A DNA stretch of 64,000 nucleotides from Salinispora tropica CNB-440 (GCF_000016425.1 NC_009380.1:1-64000), one strand, 5' to 3'; positions 19,204-28,343 are shown, counted from the first letter of the stretch. Translations and numbers: made by a program. The notes: generated by a model from the letters alone, not told the origin.

Positions 19204-20175
19204 GTGAGTACGCCGCGAGTACTGCCCGCTGACAGGGGTGTCGCCGAAGCCGCCGCCGTCCTGCGGGCCGGCGGTCTGGTGGCCCTGCCCACCGAAACGG
19301 TGTACGGCCTGGGCGCGAACGCGCTGGACGCCCCGGCGGTGGCCCGGATCTTCGCAGCCAAGGCGCGGCCGAGCTTTGATCCGCTGATCAGTCACCTGGC
19401 CGAGGCGGCGGAGCTGGAAAAGCTGGTAGGTACGGTGCCGGCGGCGGTGGCGGAGCTGGCCGAGCGATTCTGGCCCGGGCCGCTGACGCTGATCGTGGAC
19501 CGGCCGGCGGTGATTCCGCCGATCGTCACCTCCGGGCTGGAGACGATGGCGGTGCGGGTGCCGGACCATGCGGCGACGCGCGGGTTGATCGCGGCGGCGG
19601 GGGTGCCGGTGGCGGCACCGAGCGCGAACCGGTTCGGTCAACTCAGCCCGACGCGGGCCGAGCACGTCGTGGCGGGGCTGGGGGCGGCGGTCGACGTGGT
19701 GCTCGACGGTGGGCCGACCCGGTGTGGGATCGAGTCGACGATCGTGGACGCGCGAGGAGACCGTCCAGTGGTGCTGCGGTTAGGTGCGCTGCCGGTGGAG
19801 TTGCTTCAGGAGGCGGTCGGTCCGGTACTGGTCCGGGCGGGCAGTTCGGGGCAGCCGGTGGCGCCGGGGACGCTGGCCGCGCACTACGCCCCGCGTACGC
19901 GACTGCGGTTGGCCACCGATACCGATCCGGCGGACGGCGGTGTTTCCCGGCAGGGGTTCCTGGGCTTCCGCGGCTGTCCGGCGGGGGACTGGGCGGCGGT
20001 GGAGGTGCTGTCCAGCAAGGGCGACCTGACCGAGGCAGCGGCCCGGTTGTTCGACGCGCTGCATCGACTGGACGGGGCCGGTGTCGACGAGATCCTGGTT
20101 GAGTCGGTGCCCGAGGTGGGGGTTGGCCGGGCGATCAACGACCGGTTGCGCCGCGCCGCCGCTACCTGGACGTAG
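19204..20175 (+). CDS. L-threonylcarbamoyladenylate synthase (Sua5 type)
   Basis: Makes threonylcarbamoyl-AMP from Thr, bicarbonate and ATP for t6A modification of tRNA reading ANN codons. The 323-residue product has an N-terminal YrdC domain (about 10-205) with LPTETVYGLGANA, the KARPSFDPL(I)SHL substrate loop, FWPGPLTL and APSANRFGQLSPT, followed by a C-terminal Sua5 domain (about 215-320) with PGTLAAHYAP. The two-domain form identifies Sua5 rather than TsaC. Start GTG at 19204. It is divergent from valS and convergent with the P-type ATPase gene. Actinobacteria often have another copy near prfA/hemK. Confidence 0.92.
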   Translation: MSTPRVLPADRGVAEAAAVLRAGGLVALPTETVYGLGANALDAPAVARIFAAKARPSFDPLISHLAEAAELEKLVGTVPAAVAELAERFWPGPLTLIVDRPAVIPPIVTSGLETMAVRVPDHAATRGLIAAAGVPVAAPSANRFGQLSPTRAEHVVAGLGAAVDVVLDGGPTRCGIESTIVDARGDRPVVLRLGALPVELLQEAVGPVLVRAGSSGQPVAPGTLAAHYAPRTRLRLATDTDPADGGVSRQGFLGFRGCPAGDWAAVEVLSSKGDLTEAAARLFDALHRLDGAGVDEILVESVPEVGVGRAINDRLRRAAATWT

Positions 20176-20240
20176 CCGCGTGCCGGGGACGACCTTCGCC
20201 CCCCGGGGCGCACACCGCGACGACCGCCGTTCCCCTGGCG

Positions 20241-23200
20241 CTAGCTGCCGTGCCCCCAGTGGCGTAGGCGGTTGAGGAGGTCGTGCAGGTCCACCCCGGG
20301 GCGGGGCGGCGCTGGTAGCTGCTCCACCAGGCGGGCGACCGTGCCGTTGGCGAGGGCGGCGCCGGCCGCGGAGCCGGTGGCGATCGTCCAGCAGATCGGG
20401 CCGAGCGGGGTACAGCCGAAGAAGTGGCTGAGCCCGGGAGTCTGTACGACCAGTACGAGCACCCCCACCGAGCCGGCGGTGGAGAGCAGGACGCCGGGGG
20501 TGGTGCCGCCGGCCATCAGGGTCTGGCCGAGCTGGGTGCCGATCAGCGACACCAGGGCTACCGTGCCGGCCCGGCGTGGTGACGCCGCCACCCACTTGGA
20601 CAGCACCCAGCCGGCGGTGGCGCCGAGCGCGGTGGAGGTGGCGCGGACGCCGAGTTCCCGGTTGAGGGTGGCGCCGAGGGAGGTGTCAGGCCCTTCCCGG
20701 AGCAGGTTCTCGCTGTACTCCGGTGGGGGCGGCCGGACCGCCACGGCCAGCGCGGGGGCCAGATCGGTGAGCAGGTTGACGAGCAGCAGTTGTCGGCCGT
20801 TGAGCGCGGAGCGGCCGTCGACGGCGGCGGTGACGATGCTGAACGCGATCTCGCCGAGGTTGCCGCCGAACAGGATGCTCAGCGCGTGCCGGACCGACGA
20901 CCACATCGCCCGTCCTTCGGCGAGGGTGGCGATGATGGTCTCCAGTCGGTCGTCCATGACCACCAGGTCTGCCGCCGCGCGAGCCGCGGGGGTGCCGCGC
21001 TGTCCGAGGGCGATGCCGACATCGGCGAGGCGGATGGCGGGTGCGTCGTTGGCGCCGTCGCCGGTCATCGCCACGGTGCGACCACAAGTCCGGAGCGCCT
21101 GGATTATCCGTACCTTGTGGGCTGGAGTGCACCGGGCCACGACGTCGGTGGTGACCAGGCGGGCTGCCAGCGCCTCGTCGTCGAGGTCCGCGAGGTCGTT
21201 GGCGGTCGCCACCCGCTGGCCGTCGCCGGGGCTGATCACCGAGGCGATCGCCTCGGCGGTGGCCGGATGGTCGCCGGTGATCATAATTGTGTGCACCCCC
21301 GCCTTGCGGATGCTCTCCACCGCCGGGGCGGCGCTTGCCCGGATCCCGTCGGCCAGCGCGAGGATGCCGACGAAGGTCAGGCCCTGGACATCGTCGTCGG
21401 CGATGGACTCCTCGACGACGACCCGTTCGGCGAGGGCCAGCACCCGCTGGCCGGCCCCGGCGTGCCGGAGCAATTCCTGCTGGACCGCCTTCCGAGTCGC
21501 GTCGTCCAACGGCACCACCCCGGCCTCGGTCCGCCGGTTCCGGCAGCGGGGCAGGACGGTCTCCGGGGCGCCCTTGACGCTGAGGACCAGGCGGTCGCCG
21601 CAGGTGCCGACGGTGGCGTGGTAGCCGCGGGACGGCTCGAAGGGAAGCCCTCCGGCGGGACGCCAATCTCCGGCGCCGGTCTGCTCCACCGTGTTGGTCT
21701 CCCGGGCCGCCCGGCGGATCGCCCGGTCGGCCTGCTCGGGAAGCTGTTCCGGGTCGTCGGCGTCTGGAGCGGCACGCAGCGCGACCGCGAGGACCATGCG
21801 GAGGTGCTCGTCGAGCTGGTCAACGGCGGCGAACCGCGCACCGTCGCCGACTCCGGAGAGCACCAGCCGCCCCTCGGTCAGGGTTCCGGTCTTGTCGAAG
21901 CAGAGCACGTCGACGCGCCCCAACGCCTCGATCGTGCGGGGGTTACGCACCAGGGCACCGCGTTCGGCGAGCCGCCGGGCCGCTGCCAGCTGCGCGGCGC
22001 TGACGAGGAACGGCAACCCCTCGGGCACCGACGCGACGGCCAGGTTCGCGGCGGTCGAGGCGGTCTCGGCCAGCGGTATGCCGCGAGCGACGCCGGCCCC
22101 GGCGACCGCGACGGCGGATCCGAGCGCGAGCGGTATCGCCGAGTCGGTGAGTCCGCCGAGTCGCGCTTCGACGCCGCCGCTGGGCCGGGTTTGCCGAGCG
22201 AGGCTGAGGCTGCGCCCTGCTTCCGTGTCGGTACCGGTGGCGACGACCACGCCCCGGCCGTGACCGGCGGCGACGGTGGTGCCCTCGTACAGCATCGAAC
22301 GGCGCTCGGCGATGTCGGTCGCGGCCACCGGTTGGTCGGTCTTGCCGACCGGCAACGACTCGCCGGTGAGCGAGGACTCGTCTGCTTCCAGCCCCGTGGC
22401 CTCGAGGACCCGGCAGTCGGCTGGTACGGCGTCACCTGCTTCCAGGATGATCACATCTCCGGGGACCAGGTCGTGGGCGGGTAGCTGCTGCTCGGTGCCG
22501 CCCCGCCGGACCCGGGCGGTGACCGCGGTACGGGACAGCAACTCGGCCAGCGACCGCTCGGTGTTGCGTTGGTGCACCGCGCCGACCAGGGCGGAGCCGC
22601 CTACCACCCCGCTGACCAGGGCGGCGTCAACCAGCGAGCCGAACGACGCGGATAGCACCGCCCCGGCGGCCAGGACCGGGGTCAACGGGTTGGCTAGCTC
22701 GTCCAGGAAGGCGCGGAGCAGGGTCGGGGTGGGAACGCCGTCGGCGATCCGGCTGGAGCGTCGGCGGCCGGCGTCCACCGGATCCAACCCGTCGAAGCCA
22801 CTGCCCAACTCGTCGAGGACGGTCCCCACCGGCATCAGGTGCCACGGGACCGCCGTCCGTTCGGCGGGGGTCTCCATGGGGTTGGGCAGGTGGTGGGCCC
22901 GCCACACGCCGTGGGCGAAGGCCAGTGCCGCCGTCCCGTTGACCGAGGCCAAGGCCCGTTCCGGGAGCTGTTCCCGGGCAGCGGTGAGTGCAGCCAGCGC
23001 CCCGAGACCGGCGCCCCCGAGCCCAAGCCGAATGTTCTGGGTCGTCATCCGGCGGGCCACCCCAGCCGCCTCGACCACCAGTGCTGACACCTGGAGGTCG
23101 GTGCCGACGAGCAGGTGTGCCCCCCAGGGCGGCAGCTCCTCGTCGGTGGTCACGCCGAGGCCACAGTCGGCTGCCGCGAGCGCCCGCCGGTCATCGGAGA

Positions 23201-24707
23201 GCAGCATCACGACCGCGCCGTCGCGTTGCAGCTGGCGCACGGTCTCGGGGAGCCGGGCACCGCCGGCGAGGACGGTGTCCGCGAAGTCGTACCGGCCCGG
23301 GTCGTCGTCCGTCACGACCAGCCGCAACCCGGCGCGCCGGGCAGCGGCCGGCAGGAGGTCCACGCCCGGGGCCGGCTCGGTCTCGACCCGCAGCAGCGCG
23401 ACGAGCCGACCGTCGTGTGCCAGGCCGAGGAGCCGGCCGCCGGATGCGCGAAGCCGGTCACTGTGTGAGGTGTCGCCCGGGTCAGGTGCGTCGAGGAGGT
23501 CCAGCGGGCCGAGGCCCCAGCCAGCGCTGTGCTGGACCGCCGCCGGCTGATCCGGGTCGAACAAGGCAAACGCTCGGGCGGCCACCTCACCCAGCTCCGC
23601 GTCGCCCAGGGGGGCCAGGTCGGTGAGGAGGCCGCGGTTGGAGCCGAGGATCGTGGCGTCCAGCACCAGCGTGTCGATCCGGTCGAGTTCGCGGAGTGCG
23701 CGGCGGTCCATGGCGACGACGCCGCGTCGTGCGAGCAGGCTACCGAGCTGGGCGGCATACCCCTCGCGGCCGGAGCCGCTGGCCTTCGGGAGCGCGGAGA
23801 GGCCGAGCGCGGCGGCTCGCTTCGCACCGGCCACCGGGGTCGCGGCGGCGGCTGCTGCCGCGCCGGCGTGGAGCATCTGGATGACGTACTTCTCGGCCGG
23901 TCCATCCGGTTTCGGGCAGGGCCGTTCGGTCGGCAGGACGGGGGCCGCGGCCCGGCCCGGGGCGCCGGCGAGTCGGGGCTCGGCCGTTGTCCACGCGGCG
24001 AGTTGGGCCCGCGCCTCGCCCCACTGCACCACCCGCTGGATGCCGTCGAGGACGATTCCGGTCCAGCCGCCCGCAAGGCCCTGCGCCACCGCCTCGGCCA
24101 GCGGGAAGAGGAGGTCGGCGCGGGGGTCGGCGCGCACTCCCCGGTCGGCGAGGGCGTGCAGCCTCGGGTGCAGGTCGACCGCGTTGAGGAGGCCGGCGAC
24201 CTCACCAGGCACCGGGGTGAAGGGCAGGATCCGGGTGGCGGCGGAAATCGTCAGACCGAGCGCATCGGAGGCGAGGGCGCCGAGCGTACGGGGGGTGCGG
24301 GGTCCTTCCTCCGGCGGATGCGGCGGTGGGATCTCGGGATCCGGTTCGTGCGGGCTGATGCGTTCGGCGCGGGCCACGGTGACGATCAGATCGCGCAGCC
24401 TCGGCTCGGGGGAGCCGACGGCGACCACCACCCGCCCGGAGGGGGCGTTCACCCGCGCCCAGTTCACGCCGGGGACGCGTTCCAGCGCCGCTTCGACCTG
24501 CCGGGCGAGCCGCTCCCCGCCGTCCTGACAGACACCGTGCACCTCGATGTGGTGTCGGCCGTAGCGGGACCAGACCCGGCGGCGGGTCAGACCGGTGAGC
24601 CGCGCGGCTCGGGCAGCGGCGGATCCGAGGTTCCGGGCCGCCTGCCCCATCAGCTCTGGCACGGCAGGCGCGCGTACGCTGCCAGCGACGCGGCCCAGCG
24701 GGATCAT
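20241..24707 (-). CDS. Giant cation-translocating P-type ATPase, CtpI-like
   Basis: A 1488-residue integral membrane pump. The C-terminal half is a complete P-type ATPase core: actuator motif TGES near 780, membrane motif SVPEGLP in place of the CPC of heavy-metal pumps, phosphorylation site DKTGTLTEG near 935, and hinge GDGANDAPA near 1215. The N-terminal 650 residues are an extension with an HMA-like ferredoxin fold at about 50-100 that lacks the usual CxxC, and a second degenerate ATPase-like region. Size and layout match mycobacterial CtpI. PEGL suggests Ca/Mg/Mn-type or other hard cations rather than Cu/Zn. Substrate is unknown. ATG at 24707 is my choice; the upstream frame is not supported. 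Confidence 0.88.
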   Translation of the reverse strand: MIPLGRVAGSVRAPAVPELMGQAARNLGSAAARAARLTGLTRRRVWSRYGRHHIEVHGVCQDGGERLARQVEAALERVPGVNWARVNAPSGRVVVAVGSPEPRLRDLIVTVARAERISPHEPDPEIPPPHPPEEGPRTPRTLGALASDALGLTISAATRILPFTPVPGEVAGLLNAVDLHPRLHALADRGVRADPRADLLFPLAEAVAQGLAGGWTGIVLDGIQRVVQWGEARAQLAAWTTAEPRLAGAPGRAAAPVLPTERPCPKPDGPAEKYVIQMLHAGAAAAAAATPVAGAKRAAALGLSALPKASGSGREGYAAQLGSLLARRGVVAMDRRALRELDRIDTLVLDATILGSNRGLLTDLAPLGDAELGEVAARAFALFDPDQPAAVQHSAGWGLGPLDLLDAPDPGDTSHSDRLRASGGRLLGLAHDGRLVALLRVETEPAPGVDLLPAAARRAGLRLVVTDDDPGRYDFADTVLAGGARLPETVRQLQRDGAVVMLLSDDRRALAAADCGLGVTTDEELPPWGAHLLVGTDLQVSALVVEAAGVARRMTTQNIRLGLGGAGLGALAALTAAREQLPERALASVNGTAALAFAHGVWRAHHLPNPMETPAERTAVPWHLMPVGTVLDELGSGFDGLDPVDAGRRRSSRIADGVPTPTLLRAFLDELANPLTPVLAAGAVLSASFGSLVDAALVSGVVGGSALVGAVHQRNTERSLAELLSRTAVTARVRRGGTEQQLPAHDLVPGDVIILEAGDAVPADCRVLEATGLEADESSLTGESLPVGKTDQPVAATDIAERRSMLYEGTTVAAGHGRGVVVATGTDTEAGRSLSLARQTRPSGGVEARLGGLTDSAIPLALGSAVAVAGAGVARGIPLAETASTAANLAVASVPEGLPFLVSAAQLAAARRLAERGALVRNPRTIEALGRVDVLCFDKTGTLTEGRLVLSGVGDGARFAAVDQLDEHLRMVLAVALRAAPDADDPEQLPEQADRAIRRAARETNTVEQTGAGDWRPAGGLPFEPSRGYHATVGTCGDRLVLSVKGAPETVLPRCRNRRTEAGVVPLDDATRKAVQQELLRHAGAGQRVLALAERVVVEESIADDDVQGLTFVGILALADGIRASAAPAVESIRKAGVHTIMITGDHPATAEAIASVISPGDGQRVATANDLADLDDEALAARLVTTDVVARCTPAHKVRIIQALRTCGRTVAMTGDGANDAPAIRLADVGIALGQRGTPAARAAADLVVMDDRLETIIATLAEGRAMWSSVRHALSILFGGNLGEIAFSIVTAAVDGRSALNGRQLLLVNLLTDLAPALAVAVRPPPPEYSENLLREGPDTSLGATLNRELGVRATSTALGATAGWVLSKWVAASPRRAGTVALVSLIGTQLGQTLMAGGTTPGVLLSTAGSVGVLVLVVQTPGLSHFFGCTPLGPICWTIATGSAAGAALANGTVARLVEQLPAPPRPGVDLHDLLNRLRHWGHGS

Positions 24708-24923
24708 CGAGGCGTACGGCGGGACTCGTGTCGGTCCGTTCCCCCGGTGTCGCGCTTCCCGTACGCCATCCCGCCTCCCACGCCATGTGTCCCGGCGGTC
24801 TGACTTCCCGCCCGGCCGTCCGTTATGCCCCTGAACAGCGGTGAAGTTCTAGCGGCCCGGCCGGTATAGAGGGCGGCGACGGTGGAAAACCACGGCGGTC
24901 ACCGCCGTTTCTGGGAGGTCGAG

Positions 24924-25184
24924 ATGAGCATGTTGACCCGGGATCTCAGTGGGAGTCGGGACATGATCCGGACGTTCACCCACCGAGTGGAGGTACCGGT
25001 ACTGGGGGAGATGGCCATCCCGCCGCCGGACAAACTGGCGTACTACGCGGGCGTGGGTCTGCTCACCCTGTTGCAGGTCATCGAGTGGCCGGTGGCGTTG
25101 GTGGTGACCGCTGGTCACGTGCTCGCCGACCAGCATCTGTCTGGGCTGGCCAAGGGACTCGGGGAGGCGTTGGAGACCGCCTGA
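24924..25184 (+). CDS. Small conserved membrane protein
   Basis: An 86-residue protein starting MSMLTRDLSG with a hydrophobic C-terminal part: LAYYAGVGLLTLLQVI, then EWPVALVVTAGHVLA, likely one re-entrant or two short membrane segments. The preceding VEVPVLGEMAIPPPDKL block looks conserved. I do not know its function. ATG at 24924 has a GGGAGGTCGAG ribosome site; the frame is open 14 codons upstream without a better one. It is divergent from the CtpI-like gene with a 216-bp spacer, so the two may share control. Confidence 0.75.
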   Translation: MSMLTRDLSGSRDMIRTFTHRVEVPVLGEMAIPPPDKLAYYAGVGLLTLLQVIEWPVALVVTAGHVLADQHLSGLAKGLGEALETA

Positions 25185-25314
25185 TCCCCTGGTGGGCGCA
25201 TCCTGCGGCCTTTGGCTCTCCCGGCCGGGGTGGGGTGGTGGGCGCTGGACACGTACGGGGGAACCCGTCTGCGGCCAACGCCCCACCCGGTTCGGACGGA
25301 CCTACGGTGGCCTC

Positions 25315-25509
25315 ATGTTCACCCTGGTCACCACCGTGATTCTGTACGTCGGAGGTTTCGTCTTCCTGTACGGAGTGATCCGCCTCGCGATCCGGCACGC
25401 CCTGGAGGAGGCGGAGGTACGTCGGGTCCAGGCCCAGCGGGCCGAGGAGTTGGCCGCCCATCGTGATCGGACCCTGCTGGAGGGGAAGGGCTATCTCACC
25501 GGGGGCTGA
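25315..25509 (+). CDS. Small single-span membrane protein
   Basis: A 64-residue protein: an N-terminal membrane helix (FTLVTTVILYVGGFVFLYGV, about 2-21) then an amphipathic charged helix rich in Arg/Glu/Ala that could form a short coiled coil, ending GKGYLTGG. No known domain. ATG at 25315 is the first plausible start after the preceding gene; the ribosome site (ACGGTGG) is weak. It follows the 86-residue membrane protein by 130 bp in the same direction. Confidence 0.65.
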   Translation: MFTLVTTVILYVGGFVFLYGVIRLAIRHALEEAEVRRVQAQRAEELAAHRDRTLLEGKGYLTGG

Positions 25510-25555
25510 CGTGGTGGTGGCGTCCGCGCTACCAGACAGATGTGGTCATCAATGG

Positions 25556-25571
25556 TGTTGCACGTGAAACA
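25556..25571. other. parS-like centromere site
   Basis: TGTTGCACGTGAAACA matches the 16-bp bacterial ParB-binding parS consensus TGTTTCACGTGAAACA at 15 of 16 positions; only the fifth base differs. It lies between a small membrane protein gene and the DsbA-like gene, about 22.7 kb from oriC, where parS sites are expected. parA and parB themselves are not in this window. Confidence 0.75.
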
Positions 25572-25584
25572 TCAGGACGGTCGA

Positions 25585-26220
25585 TCAGACTTCGGTTGCC
25601 ACGTGCCGGCGGGCCTCAGTCAGGGCGGCGAGCAGGGTCGGTGAATCCTGTGCGCCGGTCACGGCGTACCTGCCGGCGAGAACGAAGGTCGGCACGCTCG
25701 TGATGCCGAGCTCCCGTGCGGCGGCCAGCCTGGTGTGGACCTCGGCTACCTGCCCGTTGGATTCGAGGAGGGCGTGGGCTGCCGCGGCGTCCAGGCCGAC
25801 CTTGCCCGCGATCGTGGCGAGAGCCGGTCGGGAGCCGATGTCGACGCCGTCGTGGAAGTGGGCCCGGTGTAGCGCCTCGACCGTCTCGGCTGCCCGGTCT
25901 CGCTCGGTCGCCCAGGCGACCAACCGATGCGCGTCGAAGGTGTTCGCGGCGAGCGCACGGTCGAAGTCGAAATCGATACCGTCCCCGGCGGCGGCCCGAG
26001 TGACCTGGTCCGCCATCTGCCGTGCGCGCTCCCGGCCGCCGAACTTCACGCCCAGCGCGTCCAGCAGCGGCAGCGGCTCGGGCACCGGAGCCGGGTCGAG
26101 CTGGAACGGTCGGTAGCTGACCGTCACGGCGCCGTCGTAGGACGCGAGCGCCCGCTCTAGTCGGCGCTTGCCGAGGTAGCACCAGGGGCAGACCAGGTCG
26201 GCGTAGACTTCGATCTCCAT
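25585..26220 (-). CDS. DsbA-family oxidoreductase (FrnE-like)
   Basis: The 211-residue product is a thioredoxin-fold protein with active-site CPWC at residues 11-14 in the context VYADLVCPWCYLGKRR, an inserted helical domain (about 40-145), and the cis-Pro loop ITSVPTFVL near 177. This fits FrnE/DsbA-family dithiol-disulfide isomerases, which act in the cytoplasm since no signal peptide is seen. It starts with ATG at 26220, 20 bp after sufE, so the two are probably one transcript. No strong ribosome site is visible; translation may be coupled to sufE. A parS-like site lies just past its stop. Confidence 0.87.
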   Translation of the reverse strand: MEIEVYADLVCPWCYLGKRRLERALASYDGAVTVSYRPFQLDPAPVPEPLPLLDALGVKFGGRERARQMADQVTRAAAGDGIDFDFDRALAANTFDAHRLVAWATERDRAAETVEALHRAHFHDGVDIGSRPALATIAGKVGLDAAAAHALLESNGQVAEVHTRLAAARELGITSVPTFVLAGRYAVTGAQDSPTLLAALTEARRHVATEV

Positions 26221-26240
26221 AACCGGAGGCAACCGGGGGA

Positions 26241-26669
26241 TCAGCCTGTCTGTTCCCGGACCTGACGCTTGAGCCGGGCCAGGACTGCGGTGCCGCCCCG
26301 GATCCGTAGCGGACTGACCGCCTGGGCCAGCCCCATCCGCTGGTACAGGTCGTCGGGGACCGCCAGGACCTGCGCTGGCCGAGCTCCGGCGAGCCCTTCG
26401 GCGAGAATGCCCGCGAAGGCGCGGGTTGTGGCGGCTTCGGGTGGGCAGTCGAAGACGGCTTCGACGCTGCCCTCCGGAGTGACGCGTGCTCGTAGGAAGA
26501 GTGCCGTCTGGCACTCCGGGACCTGCTCCATCTCTGCGCGGTCGGGGTGTCCGGACGACAACGGCCCGATGGCGTCGGCGTACTCCAGTAGCAGCTCCAG
26601 CACGATGTCACGGGGCGCCGTGGTGAACTCGTCCACGATCTCGGCCAGCCGGGGAGGCATCTCGGGCAT
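26241..26669 (-). CDS. SufE-family cysteine desulfuration protein
   Basis: The 142-residue product fits SufE, which takes sulfur from a cysteine desulfurase and stimulates Fe-S cluster or sulfur transfer. It shows the N-terminal EIVDEFTTAPRDIVLELLLEY helix, the active-site loop with a single Cys in QVPECQTALFLR near residue 53, and a C-terminal helical half with GLAGARPAQVL and SPLRIRGG. In many actinomycetes sufE follows a thiosulfate sulfurtransferase gene, which is absent here. It is the first gene of a two-gene unit with the DsbA-like gene. Confidence 0.85.
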   Translation of the reverse strand: MPEMPPRLAEIVDEFTTAPRDIVLELLLEYADAIGPLSSGHPDRAEMEQVPECQTALFLRARVTPEGSVEAVFDCPPEAATTRAFAGILAEGLAGARPAQVLAVPDDLYQRMGLAQAVSPLRIRGGTAVLARLKRQVREQTG

Positions 26670-26712
26670 CCCGCCAGGCTACCGTCGTCCGGAGCTCGGA
26701 TCGGGTGGTGTG

Positions 26713-26830
26713 GTGGCGGAGCGCGCCCAGCTCAGTGGCGGAGCGCGCTCACGGGACGGTGGCGGAGCGCTCCCAGCTCACGGTGACGGGGCGCGCCCGA
26801 CTCACGGCGTCGGGGCGCGCCCGACTCACG
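26713..26830. repeat. About 24-bp degenerate tandem repeat, five copies
   Basis: Units begin at 26713, 26735, 26759, 26783 and 26807 with lengths 22, 24, 24, 24 and 24 bp. The shared core is GGCGGAGCGC(G/T)CCC...CTCACG, drifting to GACGGGGCGCGCCCGACTCACG in the last two. The last copy overlaps the end of the CBS-domain gene, so the array sits between two 5'-to-5' opposed... same-strand genes and may contribute to that gene's terminal residues. Confidence 0.7.
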
Positions 26831-27251
26831 GCGTCGGGACCTGCCCGCTGAGCTGGCCGAGCGTCGACTGGGGGTCGAGCCGCAGGGCGAGGTCGCCGAG
26901 GGAGACGATGCCGACCAGCCTTCGCTCGCTGTCGCAGACCAGTACTCGCCGTACGCCCCGTTCCCGCATGAGGGCCGCGGCCTCGCCCGTGGTGCAGTTC
27001 TGTTCGATCATCACCACCTCACGGGTGATGATCGAGTCAATGGTGGTTCGGGCCGGGTCCCTTCGCTGGGCGACGGCCCGGACCACGATGTCCCGGTCGG
27101 TGAGTACCCCGGCCAGCGTGGCGCCGTCGGTGGCGACCACGTCCCCGATGTCGGCCTCCTTCATCACCCGTGCGACCTCATCCAGAGTGGTCTCCACCGG
27201 CAGGTAGATGACCTGCTTCGTCATCACGTCGCTGATCCGGAAACTGGTCAT
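26826..27251 (-). CDS. CBS-domain pair protein
   Basis: The 141-residue cytosolic protein is made of two CBS motifs (about 8-60 and 72-125), including GDVVATDGATLAGVLTDRD and GVRRVLVCDSERRLVGIVS. CBS pairs bind adenine nucleotides and act as energy or redox sensors; standalone proteins of this size are common in actinobacteria, some linked to stress and dormancy. ATG at 27251 has a clear AAGGAG ribosome site on the minus strand; the frame is open 16 codons upstream. The stop codon lies inside a tandem repeat. Confidence 0.88.
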   Translation of the reverse strand: MTSFRISDVMTKQVIYLPVETTLDEVARVMKEADIGDVVATDGATLAGVLTDRDIVVRAVAQRRDPARTTIDSIITREVVMIEQNCTTGEAAALMRERGVRRVLVCDSERRLVGIVSLGDLALRLDPQSTLGQLSGQVPTP

Positions 27252-27500
27252 GGCACTCCTTCGGAAGCGATCCAGCCTGATCGGGACGCGGTTCCCCATT
27301 CCACTCGTACCACACCTCCCTCGCTGTTCACCTCCTCGGCCGGAGGCCGTCTGGCTCCCCGTCGCCTCGATGCTCCCTGGCCCCGACCCCCCGGGGGCAC
27401 CAGTAGAAGCACTATTGGTGAGAAACTGTCGCTCCTCAGATGGGGCTCGCCGCTACCGGAGGCGGAGAAGACGAACCCCTTCCTCACGATGGAGGGTGTA

Positions 27501-28268
27501 GTGGGCTGGCGCAGTTTCGTGGCGGTCGGGGACAGCTTCACCGAGGGCCTGAACGATGCGTACCCGGACGGCGGCTTTCGCGGCTGGGCCGACCTGGTGG
27601 CCACCCGGCTCGCCGTGGAGGCCGGGCCGGAGTTCCGGTACGCGAACCTTGCTATTCGCGGCCGGCTCTTTCCCCGGGTGGTGGACGAGCAGGTTCCCGC
27701 CGCGCTGGCGATGCAGCCGGATCTGATCAGTTTCGCGGCAGGTGGGAACGACATGCTGCGGCGAAGCTTCGACCCGGACGACCTGATCGCGCGCTTCAAC
27801 GAGGTGGTGGGGCGGCTGCGTGCGGGCGGGGCCGACGTGGTTCTGTTCCGATTCGCCGATGTCATGGCCCGCCTGCCCGGTCAGCGGCTGGTCGCCCCCC
27901 GAGTGCAGGTACTCAACCAGGCGGTTGGTGACACGGCGGAACGGCACGGCGCGATTCTGGTCGATCTGTACGAAGACGACACCTATCTAAACCCGATGAT
28001 GTGGAGCACTGATCGGCTGCATCTCTCCTCAGCCGGGCACCGGCGGGTGGCCGCCCAGGTGCTGACCGCGTTGGGGGTCAGCTGTGCCGACGAGTGGTTG
28101 TTGGTCCCCGAGCGTCCGCTGCCCAAGCCGTGGCTGGCGGCCCGTACCGACGACCTCCGTTGGGCCACCCACCACCTGGCGCCCTGGCTTACGCGTCGGC
28201 TCACGGGTCGCAGCTCCGGTGACACGGTCACGGCCAAACGCCCCGCCCTGACCCCGTTGACGGACTGA
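27501..28268 (+). CDS. SGNH/GDSL hydrolase
   Basis: The 255-residue product is a GDSL-type esterase/lipase. Block I is FVAVGDSFTEG with nucleophile Ser near residue 12, block III is FAAGGNDM near 80, and block V is DRLHLSSAGH near 170 with catalytic Asp and His. No signal peptide is seen, so it may act in the cytoplasm on acyl esters. GTG at 27501 has GGAGGG at 27491-27496 just upstream; an in-frame ATG at 27489 is the alternative. It is followed by a strong hairpin at 28344. Confidence 0.9.
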   Translation: MGWRSFVAVGDSFTEGLNDAYPDGGFRGWADLVATRLAVEAGPEFRYANLAIRGRLFPRVVDEQVPAALAMQPDLISFAAGGNDMLRRSFDPDDLIARFNEVVGRLRAGGADVVLFRFADVMARLPGQRLVAPRVQVLNQAVGDTAERHGAILVDLYEDDTYLNPMMWSTDRLHLSSAGHRRVAAQVLTALGVSCADEWLLVPERPLPKPWLAARTDDLRWATHHLAPWLTRRLTGRSSGDTVTAKRPALTPLTD

Positions 28269-28343
28269 CCGGCCCCGAGCCGCTCAGCCACGGTAGAGCG
28301 CAGGCGCCGCTCGGAGCGGCCCACCGCGCCTGACTTCTGCCCC

